This document shows, in pieces, positions 45,612-57,800 of a stretch of DNA of 64,000 nucleotides (position 1 is its first letter; the number at the start of each line of letters is the position of its first letter). The notes below the pieces were generated by a model, which saw only the letters and a program-made list of their open reading frames with translations, was not told where the DNA came from and ran no database searches. The translations under genes and the position numbers were made by a program. The stretch comes from Plasmopara viticola (lineage: Eukaryota > Oomycota > Peronosporomycetes > Peronosporales > Peronosporaceae), in assembly GCA_001695595.3 (NCBI GenBank), contig MBPM02000034.1:310001-374000 (forward strand). The letters are read 5' to 3'.

Positions 45612-46140
45612 GAGCGCCTAAAGCTACACCCCCCTGCCTAGAGCTACACTTCCCTCTGTATGCTGACAAATCAAAGTACAGCTTCATATCTTCAGCCAAC
45701 GCTTTTTCACAAATATGTAAGCGCCGGCAGAGATTCCTGCCAAACCAGTTCCTCGAATTATTTGTCATTGCTTTAACACGTAATCACTATGATGAACCTC
45801 GGAAATGCCAGTTTTCCTACTTTTGAAGGCTGAAAGCTCTGTTAAGACTGTAAATACATCTGAGCCAAACCTTCCTTAATTCACCTGTTTTGCTCTTTTT
45901 GGTACGATTGAGTCTCACAGCAAAGCCGTTCAATTTGGCAAATGCCTTATCAGAGCTTTCCGCCCCTTCAAAAGTAGGAAAAGTGGCAATTTTAAGGTTC
46001 ATCATATGACAAATAATCTGAGGAATTGGTTTGGCAGGAATATCTGCCGACGGGCTGAAGATATGAAGCTGTACCTCGATTGGTCAGCACAAAGAGGGGG
46101 TGTAGCTCTAGGCAGCGGGGGTGTAGCTATAGGCGCTTCC
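45612..46140. repeat. Large imperfect inverted repeat (foldback), arms about 200 bp
   Basis: Sequence from about 45612 to 45845 reappears inverted at about 45948-46140, clearly similar along the arm with scattered changes and a 17-nt insertion in the left arm. The spacer is about 100 bp. Shared landmarks: GCTACACCCCC, CAGCTTCATATCTTCAGCC, TTCCTGCCAAACC, and TTTTCCTACTTTTGAAGG near the inner ends. A short tandem duplication around GGTGTAGCT lies at the outer end of both arms. A transcript through this region would fold into a long hairpin. The inner part encodes a FAR1-like transposase fragment, so it probably derives from a rearranged Mutator-like element. Confidence 0.85.
45817..46005 (-). 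mobile_element. FAR1-like / Mutator-type transposase N-terminal fragment
   Basis: A 62-codon minus-strand frame with FPTFEGAESSDKAFAKLNGF, FAVRLNRTKKSKTGELRK and VWLRC. This matches the pattern FxSFEEA...FAxxxGFA...RSKKxKxGxLRKVWLRC found at the start of MULE/FAR1-type transposases, where it forms a zinc-binding DNA-binding domain. The rest of the transposase is missing. It spans the spacer and part of the right arm of the foldback, and a decayed copy of its start is present in the left arm on the other strand. Confidence 0.5.
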
Positions 46141-46533
46141 TTTAGAAATCACATTATCGTGCTTGCAGACAGGAAGACATACACGCTTGCGGCATTTAAT
46201 ATTTGCCAGAAGAAACGTTGCTCTTGTCTGTTTTTCTTGATGTTTTTAAGATGCAGAACACTCAAAAGTAACCTTAATATCCCAGAAAATCATCCGTCGA
46301 CGTCTCTCCCTTTAGCATACACTTTCCGTTAAATTCACAAGATACTCAAGTGAGACACAAAGCAGTTCATGATCCTTCCGCTCGATACATCTAATCCGAA
46401 AAAATGTACCTAAGTGGGAGTCGAATCTAAAGACCTTTTACGCATTTTTTGATTTGCAATATTCTGTGCCTGCTTCCGTAATTAAAGGGTCTCATGGCTA
46501 CACCGACTGAGCTTGACGAACTTGAGCGCGGCG
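46141..46533. other. Intergenic, no supported gene
   Basis: Spacer between the foldback and the second coiled-coil gene. A plus-strand frame continues from the foldback to 46332 but is not recognisable beyond the repeat. Confidence 0.5.
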
Positions 46534-48340
46534 ATGGAGCTTGGGAGAATATACAGGTCGAAAAAAAGCGATTTGAAAGAATTGCTTTTGCTCTTACAGT
46601 GGCTTTTTGAGCAGGAGGTTTTGCGCTTCGGACTAAGGAGCTTGTGGACAGCCTTGTCTGGTGTCGATGACCGGATCAAAGTACTTGGCTAATGGAGTAC
46701 TTAATGTCGTGAGATGTCGCTGACATGAGGGTGATTGCAGGCTCTTGAAGGGGCTCTCGTGGTGCAAAAGAGCACTTCGCAGCGTCAAAAGCAGCACTTG
46801 GAAGCCATCGTACAGACTTTAAATGCAATGAGTGAACAACTCAATATGTACGTACAGTTTTGTTTGATACGGCGTAATGGAATATCTCGTAAGTCACTCT
46901 TTATAGTGAGCAGGAGAAAGTGGCAAAAGAGCAGATTTCAATGCGCTTGCACGACGTGGAACGCCAGCTTCAGGACCAAACTGTGAAGGATCGCACTGCA
47001 GCAGATGATGGGAATACTACTAGCAACGTTGCGATAGCCAAGATAGAGCGTCGTGTGCATTTGTTAGAAGAAGAAATGGGGCATATCGTGATTGCGGTGG
47101 ACCAAAAGGCGGATGCGGAAGCTATGCGAGAACAGCAAAAAACACTGGAAGAAGCTATCCGCAAGCGCGTAAGATACTTTAAGGCAAAACCTGGTTCGAC
47201 AATTGATGTATTTGTTTGATTTCTTGATTGGATTAGAGCAAAAAAGACGCGTTCGATCAAGCAGTACTCACATTACAGAAGCAGCTTGAGCTCCAGCGAC
47301 AAGATACTCAAAAGGAATTGTTTCTATCCATTTCAAATGCAAAAGCTGCACAAGAGACGCTTCTTCACTCTACATTTCAAAAATGGACTGCAAAGACACG
47401 AGAGACTGAGTGCGAAAATGTGCAAAGGGCGTTGGCTCAAGCGAATCAAAAGCAAAAAACGATCATGGATTCGATGCACACTCAGCTTGCATTCTGCAGG
47501 AAAGGTCTTGAGGCTCAGCAGAAGCGAACGACTGACGTTTGTGTAGAAAGTGAGAAACAAGTCCGTGCAATTCTTGCAGCGACTCGAGAAGAAATTGCGC
47601 ATCAGTGCAGTGAAGCTCACGGACGAATCGACTTTCAATTCCGTACCCAAGAAGAAGTTTTGGCAGAAGTCCGAAACGAGCAGCATAAACTTCGTGAAGA
47701 CATGACAAGAAACGTCGATGAGAGAAATCAACAAATAACAAGCGACATTGCTGGTGCCATTGAGGCACTGGATCGTCGAGTGCTTGAAAGGCAGCACCAG
47801 GAACTAGAGACAGTGCGTCATCAAATCGCAGGAGAAGTTCAGCCTTCAGTTGCAAATGCACTGAAAGCTTTGGAATCTGCGAAAGACAGAGAAAAGAGCA
47901 GATCAAAACAGCATCAAAACCTTGTCGGACGCACATTATCCGAGCTCGATCAAATGTTGCAACTCATTGGGCGACAATTAATTCAAAACACGTCGCAGCT
48001 TCAAGTGGTGCGCAACGAACAACTAAGACACAGTTTAATTCTAGATTCGCAAAATGAAGATGCAGAATACGGAGACGACGATTTCTTGCTTCAGGCAGAA
48101 AATGGAGCTGACAATACCACTCTTACTGGATTATTATCAACATCAATTTCGTCCACACCACTTAGAAGAGCGAAAGACTTTGAAATCGAGAATGAATCAC
48201 AAAAGGACACAGAGGAAATGCTAGCACGACGTTTGCAGCATCAAAAGTTGCAGGAGAAATTGAGTGAAAAACTTCGCAACTACAGTCAAATCTTACAATC
48301 AACCGAGCAAAATGAAATGGTTCGTTCTTTGCCAATGTAA
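46534..48340 (+). CDS. Long coiled-coil protein of unknown function (four exons)
   Basis: Exons 46534-46680, 46741-46847, 46907-47168 and 47237-48340; introns are 60, 59 and 68 nt, all with GTACxx or GTAAGA donors and matching phases, giving about 539 residues. The first exon (MELGRIYRSKKSDLKELL) contributes a short Leu-rich helix. From exon 2 on, the sequence is almost entirely charged heptad-type coiled coil, for example VERQLQDQ, QKQLELQRQD and FQKWTAK, with a short acidic break near residues 440-460 before a final helix. The start is the first ATG in the frame that splices correctly; a nearby ATG at 46494 is in another frame. The function is unknown. It ends 88 bp before the convergent PX gene. 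Confidence 0.72.
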
Positions 48341-48428
48341 GTCCGATCATTTCATAAACCACGGCTACGGTTTTTTTCAGATAATATGCATCGGCAGCAA
48401 ATGAGGTGGCTAAAATATGCTTTTCAAT

Positions 48429-49969
48429 TCAGCTGACTGACCCATTGCTAAGGCTGCTTCGTTCATCCAGCGATCCCGCCTCTAGTGCACCATTTCCATT
48501 CGGCAAAACTCCGTTCGACCCGGCAACAGGCGCCTCTTGTGTCGTCGATACAGTCATGACAGCTAACAAGTCCACCGAAGGCGGCTTAATTTCCAGACCC
48601 AATGACGTTTCCAAATTTTCCAGAATGCCCCAAAGAAACTCCTGCTCCTGCTCGTACGTCAGGCCCTCTTCGTTTTCTCCATCCAAACGCGAAAGCAGTT
48701 CCTCATTCGATACTTGCGCTTGAACACGCGGAAGACGGAGGGTTGTAAGTTGTGTCGTGAACTGCTCGCCCACTTTTTGCTCGTTTAAAAGACTCTGTGA
48801 AGCTGTCACAATCTCATTCTTGCGCTGCACAGCTTGCTCAGCTTCCAGTGGCTCAGGGACCTCGCTAATGTCGATAAATGCTTGCGCTGCACTTTCTACA
48901 ATGCCACTTAAGCGATCGTTCTCGCTTAACACGCCTTTTCCAGACCACATTCCGCTGGATCGGCCATTGCTGCCCATACCCAGATCACTGTGCAGATCCA
49001 GATGCTTCTCCAGCTCAAAAAAGTGCTGCAATGATGCGTCATCTAGAATACCTGGTACCTGCAGTAATCCATCTACAAGTCTGTCATCATGACTATATGG
49101 AGATTAGACCAGGATCGGCCAAATTCACTACGTACCGAGATACTCCTGTAGACTTGCTTGACGCTTTATCAAAAAGTTGGGATCGAATCTGTACGATCGT
49201 AAAGTCAGAAACACACACGACATTAGTACAACACAAATTTCAGCTTCAATCGCGGGAATTGAGCAGCGTCGTAGAGTTTTCAGAGCAATTAGCGCGTTGA
49301 AATAGCGAATTAAAGCAAAGAAAGGGACAAAGAAGCGTCTTGGACTGAATGTGACCTCCAAAGTAGCCACGTCGTGTTGGAACTACAACCTCTTCACCTG
49401 TTGACACGTACAGCTCGGGGCCTTATTTCTTTATCAGATAAGATCAAGTGATTTTTACAGTCATCGACTTGCAACAAGTCTCCTCGCTTCCTTTTCAACA
49501 GAAAGAGGCATCGGGAGCCGTGTAGTGTGTCAACTGGCCATAAGGGAGCTCAATACAACCGCGAGAGAGGCGAAAAAGTAGGCCTTTAGGTTCAGTCCAT
49601 ATCTGCTCTCTGTCCCCCTCTTCACCTCACGTTGCGCTTCAAGTCGATAAACTCAAAGAGTCTCCTCATCATTAAACTCCACGAGTCATTATGCTTAGAC
49701 TCACCGCCCAAACCACTGTTTATCAGGTAGTGTAACCTCAATGAGGTCTCCAAAGCGCCGCACTAGACGCGAATGCAGCTGGTCAAAGTCGCTAAAGCGT
49801 CGAGAAATGCGCCACAAGCCGCCGTTGCACGAAATCTACGCAATGCCACACGCTTTGAGCACCACAAGAAGGAGGAAAGACATAAGACATCACCACGCAC
49901 CTCGACGATGAATTCCGTGTGGTCCCCTACCGTGTCGTGGCCAGTAATCAGCGCGCTCACGTTTAGCAT
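48429..49969 (-). CDS. PX-domain phosphoinositide-binding protein (four exons, one long intron)
   Basis: Exons 49969-49901, 49835-49705, 49188-49132 and about 49080-48429, roughly 300 residues. The PX domain is spread over three exons: VSALITGHDTVGDHTEFIV, then SRRFSDFDQLHSRL (the conserved R-R-[FY]-S-x-F motif whose basic residues bind PI3P), LPDKQWFGR, and after a 516-nt intron FDPNFLIKRQASLQEYL. PX proteins are recruited to endosomal membranes. The C-terminal 210 residues are acidic and helical, with no second domain recognised. The last intron can be read as 51 or 39 nt, both in frame. The 516-nt intron is far longer than others here. The gene is divergent from the nucleotidase-Alba gene with 155 bp between start codons, so the promoter is probably shared. 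Confidence 0.8.
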
Positions 49970-50124
49970 CTTCCAAGTGCAATTGAGCCAAGTTCAAAAG
50001 GTGGTGGACGACACACGAAGTTATGTGGTGTACGTAGACCGCTCGAATTCGCTACGCAACTTCAAAGTGTGACGAGAGTAGCGACGCAAAAGCAAGGAAA
50101 AGCAATTGACGTTCACTGGCGACC

Positions 50125-51226
50125 ATGTCACACTCCGGGCAAGCAGGTAGTGAGCGCATGACGCTCGTGGTGGACTTGGATCACACGCTTTCCAATCTGC
50201 TAGAATGCGCAGCAGAGTGGCATAAGACCGAGCATGGCTCGAAGGTAGAATAATCAGCTTCTTTGCGATCTTAGGATCTTTCACACTCAAGAGCTGTTGG
50301 ACTGATTTACTGTGCGCTTCGAGCAGATTAACGTACAGGACGTAACGTCAGGGAGCTGGGCGAGCTTTTGGGGGAAAGACGATGCTGCGAGGAAGACACA
50401 CCAATTTTACGAGTCGAAGCAGTTTGAGACAGAGCTCGCACCAGTGACGGGTGCGACTGAGGTGCTGAAGCCACTGCGCAAGTACTTTTCATTGCTGGCC
50501 ATTTCAGATCGTCCGCGCTTTGTGGAGAGGCAGACCCGCGAATGGCTAGACCACCACTTTTCCGGTGTTTTTGACAAGCTGGTGTTTGTGGATGAAGACA
50601 AGGATGAGCAGTTTGTAGCACGCAAAAAGGAATTGTACGATGAATTGAAGGTCAAGATCGCAGTGGGAACAGATGCGAATGTGCTGGTCGAGACAGCTGT
50701 GGACGTTGAGCATGTGGTTGTTATCGGATCACTTCCCTGGACGAAGAAAGTGGAGGAGTTTCCTCAAAGCGTGACCCAGGCCACCGACTGGTCAGGAGCT
50801 AAACAAGTGTTTGATCAGCTAATCAAGGACCTCAAACTCCAGCCGCTTGAAAAGGTATTTTCGGGACCCCGTCTTTCGCGGTACACAGACGATCTAGTGA
50901 CTGTGTCGACACGGAAACCCGCAGGTGCGATACCTCGCTTCTTTCCGCTAAAATTGACACTAAAAGCTCACTAACGTTAACGATCTATAGTTTTCTATGC
51001 CAACATCATCAATTCGAAGTTTGTGATGCAAAAGCAAGAGATTGTTCGTCTTCACGCGGCCGAGGCAGCGATCACGACAGCTGTGCAAGCAGCCGAGATC
51101 TTACGTACCCAAAACAATGCCATCATGCTCAAAATTTCGACGCGATACGCACTGAATCGGCCCAAAGACCGCGGCGGCTATCGCGTACCCAAATTGGAGA
51201 TGGTGCTGCAACGCGTCGCGCGTTAA
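50125..51226 (+). CDS. HAD-type 5'-nucleotidase fused to an Alba domain (three exons)
   Basis: Exons 50125-50244, 50327-50924 and 50991-51226, introns 82 and 66 nt, 317 residues. The N-terminal 240 residues resemble the NT5C 5'(3')-deoxyribonucleotidase group of the HAD superfamily: catalytic VVDLDHTL (DxDxT), the FWGKDDAARKTHQFYES cap segment, motif II in LLAISDRP, and a C-terminal PWTKK. The expected acidic pair near IAVGTDAN is reduced to one Asp. The C-terminal 80 residues are an Alba nucleic-acid-binding domain: VSTRKPA, FYANIINSKFVMQKQEIVR, EAAITTAVQAAEILRTQ and RVPKLEMVLQR. The second intron has a CTAAC branch site and a CTATAG acceptor and joins the two in frame. No ATG for a separate Alba gene is seen in the preceding 150 bases. 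An alternative donor (GTATTT at 50855) could give a nucleotidase-only form. Confidence 0.75.
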
Positions 51227-51777
51227 GTCGAGTTGTAGTGGAAACACGATCAGTATAATCAATTATTGATTGGGTGGCTGTAGGTAGATAGTCTTTAAAA
51301 TAGCGTCTCAAGGAGCCCGACAGGAACAAGGCAGACAAACAGAAAAAAAACAATGACGTCCATGAGTTTGCTGCACACTCGCTTGTCGTGAAAGAACTAG
51401 GCTCTAGTCGACAAGTATTTTTGACGCTCTTCGTCTCGCTGCAGCCGACGCTCTGCCTCGTTCACTGTTACAATGTCGTCTGCAAGGTACATGCAGTCAA
51501 GTCGTTGCGTTGTGGAAGGTAATCAATGCTTGCACGTACAGAATCCAGTCTGGACCATAAATGCCTCCATTGCCGCTCCTGTCACAAAGCATATCGGTAT
51601 CAGCTTTTTAAGGATTGGCGCCAGCGCAACGGTCGCTTGGTGTCGCGACGTCATCGAATATTCTACGTTTTGTACTATTGTTTATTGGAGACCGTCTAAT
51701 ATTATGACTTAAAGAAACGATGTAGAAAGAGATAAATATTAGATCCTGCCAATTAACGTGGCCGACGTACATTAAAT
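51227..51777. other. Intergenic, no supported gene
   Basis: Spacer downstream of the nucleotidase-Alba gene. A plus-strand frame at 51473-51712 has no recognisable features. Confidence 0.5.
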
Positions 51778-52099
51778 TGTATTGTATTACGTTATCGCGT
51801 TGCCAAGTCATGCACGTGCTAGGCTCAGTCTGACTAGTCCACGGCATAGAGTGGTGTCCGCATACGTCGCGTCTCGTTCGGCGGGCAGTGCAGCCAGCAC
51901 CGAGGTTGTGAGGGTCTTCCATTCTTTTGTTTAGCTCTGACTTGGTAAGAGCCCAGGTGGCGCCCTGGTGCTGGAGACCGTCGCGTCGAGGGTGAGAGTC
52001 GTTAGAGACCTGCAGATGCCCGAGAGCACCTGCCCGAAGCGCGCGAGCATTTAGCCCCCGCGCTTGGAAGGAGGGCGTCACCCCAACCTTCTCCGAAGC
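51778..52099 (-). mobile_element. SINE-like element, copy 3
   Basis: Minus-strand copy of the element at 14087-14413. By eye the two are nearly identical over most of their length, with a short TATTG pentamer tail at the low-coordinate end. A convincing flanking duplication was not found. The 157-codon minus-strand frame that crosses it (51608-52081) is largely the element itself and should not be called a gene. Confidence 0.78.
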
Positions 52100-54801
52100 G
52101 TAAAATCGACAACTAGTACAGGCTCAAAAAAGCTTAGTAGGAGTATCGAAGACTAAGGTCGAGTCGAGGATCAGGTAAGGCAAATTGATTAGCCCAATCA
52201 AAAAAGATACGGCATTTTAAGAGCCATAAGTCCTAAACGTGGTGCCGACTAAGGTCAACTTGAGGCAACATAGCTTACACAGCCACGTGGAGATTTGACC
52301 GCTAAATCGGTCAATTTCTATGACGAAGAGCAATTGCAGCTTGCCTCATTTGCGGTGGCAGCGTTATAGGCACAATAACACGATAAGAGCGCAAGCTTTT
52401 TGTTTGCTCTTCGATGCCGCTCCAAAAGAAACTAGAGGCGCCACAGAGGAAGCTCATAGATGCGACAATTATTGCCTCGAACACCTTAAATGGAGCACCA
52501 GACGTAGATATTATATCCGTCACCTTGCACGTTGTTGGCCACAATTTGAGTAAACCAGATGATCTGATTTCATGGCAACTCGATGTGAACGCCAGTAACG
52601 CGATGACTGGGACGCACGTAATTTTTACTTTGCATTTGCATGTCGGCTACTTCAGAGCTGTAGAAAATTCTAGAGATCAGGACAAATACGGAAGTGAAGC
52701 ATAAAGTTGATTTCTGTCTTGCTACGCGATCGAACACCTGACAATGGAAAATGTAAAGTAAGAAGGGCTGATGCGCATACACTAATCAACGCATCGTAAA
52801 CTTGGTCCGATCATTAGTCTTCAGAATGTCCTTTATTGACATGCTTAATTACCGAACGACCAACTCTACCAGAAAGAGCCTCTAAAGCGAAAATGTCGGT
52901 CCAAGACAAACTACTCGAGAAGCTAAGCACAGGGTCCAACACCACCGCTTACAAAGGCCTTTTGCCGAACCAGTCAACAATCACCAAAATACTCGTGCCC
53001 CATCGGCAGACCGAGCACAATATATGTCAACTGACTACCAACCGATAATGGCGCAGAGTAGCATGCAAAAAGTACACCCTTCTCGTCAACAAATTATCGC
53101 TAAAACGCTTTAAAAGTGCACATATTGATATTATCGCATATTTGGGCCACCGGTAGCTTTTTTAGGCCATAAGCTTTCCTCTACCAAGATGATTGTCAAG
53201 CGGTGCACCGGAAGCCATATATATGGTATCGATGACTCAAGCGAAATGATCTGCTCCCGCACAAGATCAACCTTTTGTTTCTTTTTGCAAAGATGTACTA
53301 TGAGCTCACATCGTTTGTGTGGCAATGGACATTGCCTAGTTCGTACTTTATGATAGTGTTGAATGTGAACTTCTGAATTCAACATTTGAGTCATTCTTTA
53401 GTAAAATATATAAGGACCTTGGGACTTCTGAAAGCCAGAAAAACGTACTCCGAGGCCATACACTACGTGCTCAACCAATTTGTATCTTAAGAGTGATTTT
53501 GTCTTCAAAATGACCATAAGCTTAAAGTTTAATAGCTTTGAACTTTTTGGACTAAAGCCTTCTGTGGCATTAAAAACGGACCGGCCTTGAGACGACGACC
53601 AACGTACCTCTGTGTGGATAATTTTTTTTTGTCAATCGCGCGATCGTTCGCGTTTCACTTTGTATTGCATCCCCAATCTTTTGTAAAGGCATGGTAATTG
53701 CTACTTGCCTGTGGACATTGTGTATTTTAGACATATTTGTGCCGCTTAAGAAATTTCAATATCGGGCGGTGGTAAAACTATCGTACACACTTGTAGAGCA
53801 TTGTTACCGCCTATCTGTGAGCAGCACTTAAGTCCAATAAAACGGGCTAAGGTCAGCATGGTCATGGTCACCAATAATCGGGGTCTTGTAGGCCGAGAAA
53901 TTGCTTTTTCTTACCGCATTCCGGAAAAGCCAATTTATTTATGGCTATACCCGCTTTGAAGACGCCCCATGTATTGTCGCTGCACTCTAACAAGTTAGAT
54001 GCGAGGCGAGCCTTGCGTAAGGCGGTCCCTCAACGCTATTTGCTGATGAGAGTTTCCTAATATATTTATAAAATATGTGCTTTACATGCTTGCAGGCAAC
54101 GGTGTGTATTGACCAGGGTCAAAGCTCTCAGCTGCTTCTTCATGCAGTTGGAGAAGCTAAACGTTTTGTGACTGTTCTTGTCATCAGCTGAAGTAATTTT
54201 ACCGGTGAGTGTCGAGCTTTTAGCCCAGTCTTTAGAGTTCGACAAACGTCACGCGCCCCTGATCATCTGTGATCAAAGCCGCTTTTGGGCCCTCTCTACC
54301 TCCTCGTTATTAGCTCGATTTTTTTGTATCCTCGAGTCGAATATCAAAAGGTTTACCGACTTAGCTCGAGCCGTTTGTCTAAACTTCCCATGTCAAGCTT
54401 TAATGCTGTGACGCGTGCCGGTTGTTTGGCAGTAGGGAAGGCTGCTATTGTAGCCATTTTTTAGACCATAGAAGCCAGCAAGTCGTCCGATCAGCGCAAA
54501 TTGCAGGCCCGGTAGAGGCGGCAAGCCGATTCTGTTCATCCCACAACCTTTGCAAAGGTTTAGATAGACAATCTACTTGTGTTCTACTTAGCTCGCGACC
54601 GTGTACTTCATCTATCGCAACAGATCACATTTTGGCGTAAGCAAATCGAAGCGTGCAATAGATTTTCAAGATGACGACTATTTAATTTCTTTGTGTCACA
54701 CATCTCTTCTACCAATTCAAATTTTCATATAAGCAGCTTTTTCGGTTCAGCCATCCAGTAATATTTGATCGAAAACAGTTCTAAAAAGAATTTTGCCTAC
54801 T
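52100..54801. other. Intergenic, relics only
   Basis: Frames at 52414-52704 (+), 53131-53394 (-) and 54178-54411 (+) have moderately coding-like composition but no recognised domain, start context or splice partner. They are best regarded as possible relics. No repeat with clear boundaries was seen. Confidence 0.5.
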
Positions 54802-57800
54802 TTAAACGGGTTGAAGCTCATCAAGTACGCTCTTGAGATGCCTGAGGTCGTCTTTGTCGACGACCTTTGCGAGAAACTCTTGTACTTGGGTAATCGAGAA
54901 TGCTGAAAAGGCATGTACAAGTAATTTTTTCATGCTCTCAATCTCCTCTTGAGTAATTATTTCGTACACATCGCGCTCTTGCCACTTGGAAAGGTCTACG
55001 ATGTGTCGAATCAAGAAAGCAAAACATGACGCCTCGAGCTTTACATGCTTGCTCGCACACAGGAGTGAGACCATATCTACAATCACTCCATCTCCGCTGC
55101 GTGGGCGAGAAGTCTTGCTCTCTACCGCTGACGCCTCGCACGAGTAGCTATTAGTGAGAAAATACAAAATGTGTCCGTCTTGCAAATCACACTTTGAATC
55201 CAACAATTCACGCAACAGCTGCAATGCAGGAAGACAATTGTTTGCCGCGCAAAAAGCAGCCAGTGCATCTTCAGAAACTTCGCTTGGTAGATCTTTAACT
55301 ATTCGAACCAGAAGTTGCCGCACACGTTGGCCATCCGGAAAGGTACCCAGTGCAGTAAACAGTGTGTGTAGCAGCCGAGAAGTGAGTAGACCACAATTGT
55401 AATCACTACCTTCAGTGTTTTTTTCCACTGCCGCTATTGCATTTTCCACACAAGCAAGAACACGAGCGACATGAGTTGGATCTTGACTAAGCAGCAGATA
55501 ATTCTGTAGGCAGATCGCATCTGGCCCTAATCCGTGGTTGTCCATAACATCCAATGCGATGCCACCGAGTTCAGCTGCGTATTCTCGAATACTTTTGATC
55601 GTTGTTGCACCACTGTTCACACTTTTTAAGGGTTTTTGCGCCAAGAAAGAAGCAAACGAGTTTAAATACTCCACGTTCTCGCAATCCACACTTAAAACAC
55701 TTAATTGGTGCATGAGCGCACGAAAAATATACAACGTATGCTTCACGTTGGCTTGTGCCATCCGACGCCACCATGTGTGGAAATTGTATTGGTCCTCTCG
55801 TCTTGAGTACAAGCGCAACATCAAAGCGTATGTCATCGAGTTAGAGACAATCTGCATCTCTTGCTCACCTTCGGCAACAATTTGCTCAGCTAACGTCGTG
55901 TCATTCTCCTCTACAGCACGTTTGAGCACAGCGTTCTGTACCCGCGGATTGAAGCACTCATTTGTTTTTGTGCGATGAAGGGATGGAATCGATTTAAATG
56001 CTTTCCACAAAGTTTCCGACGGAATTCCCGTAAGCAACGCCGTTAGTCGCTCTCCCGTCACCATAGAAATTGGAATACGCAGTTTGACAATCGTGTCGTA
56101 CAAATTAGCAGCACGCTCGGTCTCTTCACCACATACACAGGCCAGGATTGCGGCATCCCACAACATTGCAAAGTTCTCGAGCATCCGTTTCTCTTGCATT
56201 TGATGCGTTTGCTGCTGGAAGAGGTGATCGAACAGCATCAAAGCATGCCGCCATTGATTGAGGTGTATATACGCAAACATCGCTTCCCCATACACGTGCA
56301 GATTCGGCTCCATCCCCTTCACTTTCATAGATGTAAAGACCCGAAGCATTTTCTCAGATTGACCAAGTCGCCCGTACGCGATAGCAACAAGCGACTGGAT
56401 TCGTACATCCGATTTAAGTGACAAGTCTTTAAATGATCCATCGTCTTGTACCATCCTATATCTCCGAAGCACTTCTTCCCACTGTTTCGCTCGACTGGGT
56501 ACAAGTAAATAGCCATGTACAACATTTAATGTCGGTTCACAATGTTGCCGCTGTAGTTCCGTAAAGAACGTGTTGGATTGCTCGACATGGGTGCCACAAG
56601 CACAAATCAATGCTGCAAAGGACGTCGCATCGGGTGTCACATTAGTTGCACACATGTCCGAGTACACAGCAACTGCCTCGTCCAATAACGACAGCTGGCC
56701 AAAATTTCTCAATGCAGCGTTATACACTGCGAGCGGAATGTCCATGTCATGGGCTTTCATCTCGTGGAACAAACGCTGAATGTCGTCCGTGTATCTTTTG
56801 GATGGAGCCGCTTGGGGTGGAGGTGCATTCTTGTCCACAAACTGTTGCAACAACACACGTGCCATGTGCCATCGCCTTTCAACAGCGCACAAATGAATAA
56901 GTCGTATATTGAGCGCTTCAGAAAGCGGGACATGCCTCGCCAGCAATTCGTCACGGAAGAAAAGCGCTTGTGGCAGGGACTGTGCGTTCAATGCTGCAAT
57001 AAACAGATCCGATACGATTCCCTGCTTCTGAGCCTCCTCAAGATCTTCATCATATGCCCGCAATAAAGCATCAAGAAGCACGCGAGTGGCAGTGGCTTCG
57101 TTACTGTCGATACATAGGCGAATAGACGCCACATAGAGCTCGATGGATGCTTTCAGCTTGTACGTACGCATTTCTTCCACTAAATGCTTGGCTTTCATCC
57201 ATTTCTTTGCCACGTGACACGATCGAATGGCGTTTTCGTAGATACTTTGGGACGGTGGCATGATCTCCACTTCCTCGTGCATAAACTCAATGATCTCCAA
57301 GGCAGTTTGCCATTGACCGAGCTGCGCACACGCTGCCGCCGAGTATTCAAGAGTAATGGGTGAAGGCGACACACCAGCGTCTCGTAGACGCGTGTACACT
57401 TGAATCACAAAGTGTGGCCTTTGCATGGCTTGCGCCACCATAACCATGACAGTTGCGTCCTGGCCAGGCATGCTTGGATCCAAGTATTGTTCCATCCAGT
57501 GGCTAACGATGTCTTTGGCTCGTTCCATGGATGGACCTGAGGTCATGGGATTCGATAGAAACGTCTTGAGCTCTTCGTACTCATCCTGAGGCACAGGCGG
57601 TCGGCTAGACGTGACGCGGGAAGCGCGGCGTGCGCGTGGTAGGTACGGACCGATTGAGGAGGTATATTTGAAGCTTCTTTTGGTAAATACATGACGCGTA
57701 ACACTGCATTGGACAGAAGAGAGGCTTGGTATTATAGCGATGCTGTTATGAAGGCTAGAACGGCGCAATGATAGCTCAACTAGCCGTCGAGGCGCGCGAC

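Noticed and set aside
47333..47936. Two long antisense frames in the coiled-coil gene
   Set aside because: Antisense of Glu/Lys/Gln-rich codons yields stop-poor Leu/Phe/Ser-rich frames; no independent evidence.
50245..50326. Possible nonsense mutation (TGA) in the nucleotidase reading frame
   Set aside because: The frame upstream of 50327 seemed to read into a TGA, but an 82-nt phase-0 intron removes it and leaves the family spacing intact.
51608..52081. 157-codon minus-strand frame
   Set aside because: Most of it lies in SINE copy 3, and the same reading exists in the other copies. It is repeat sequence, not a gene.
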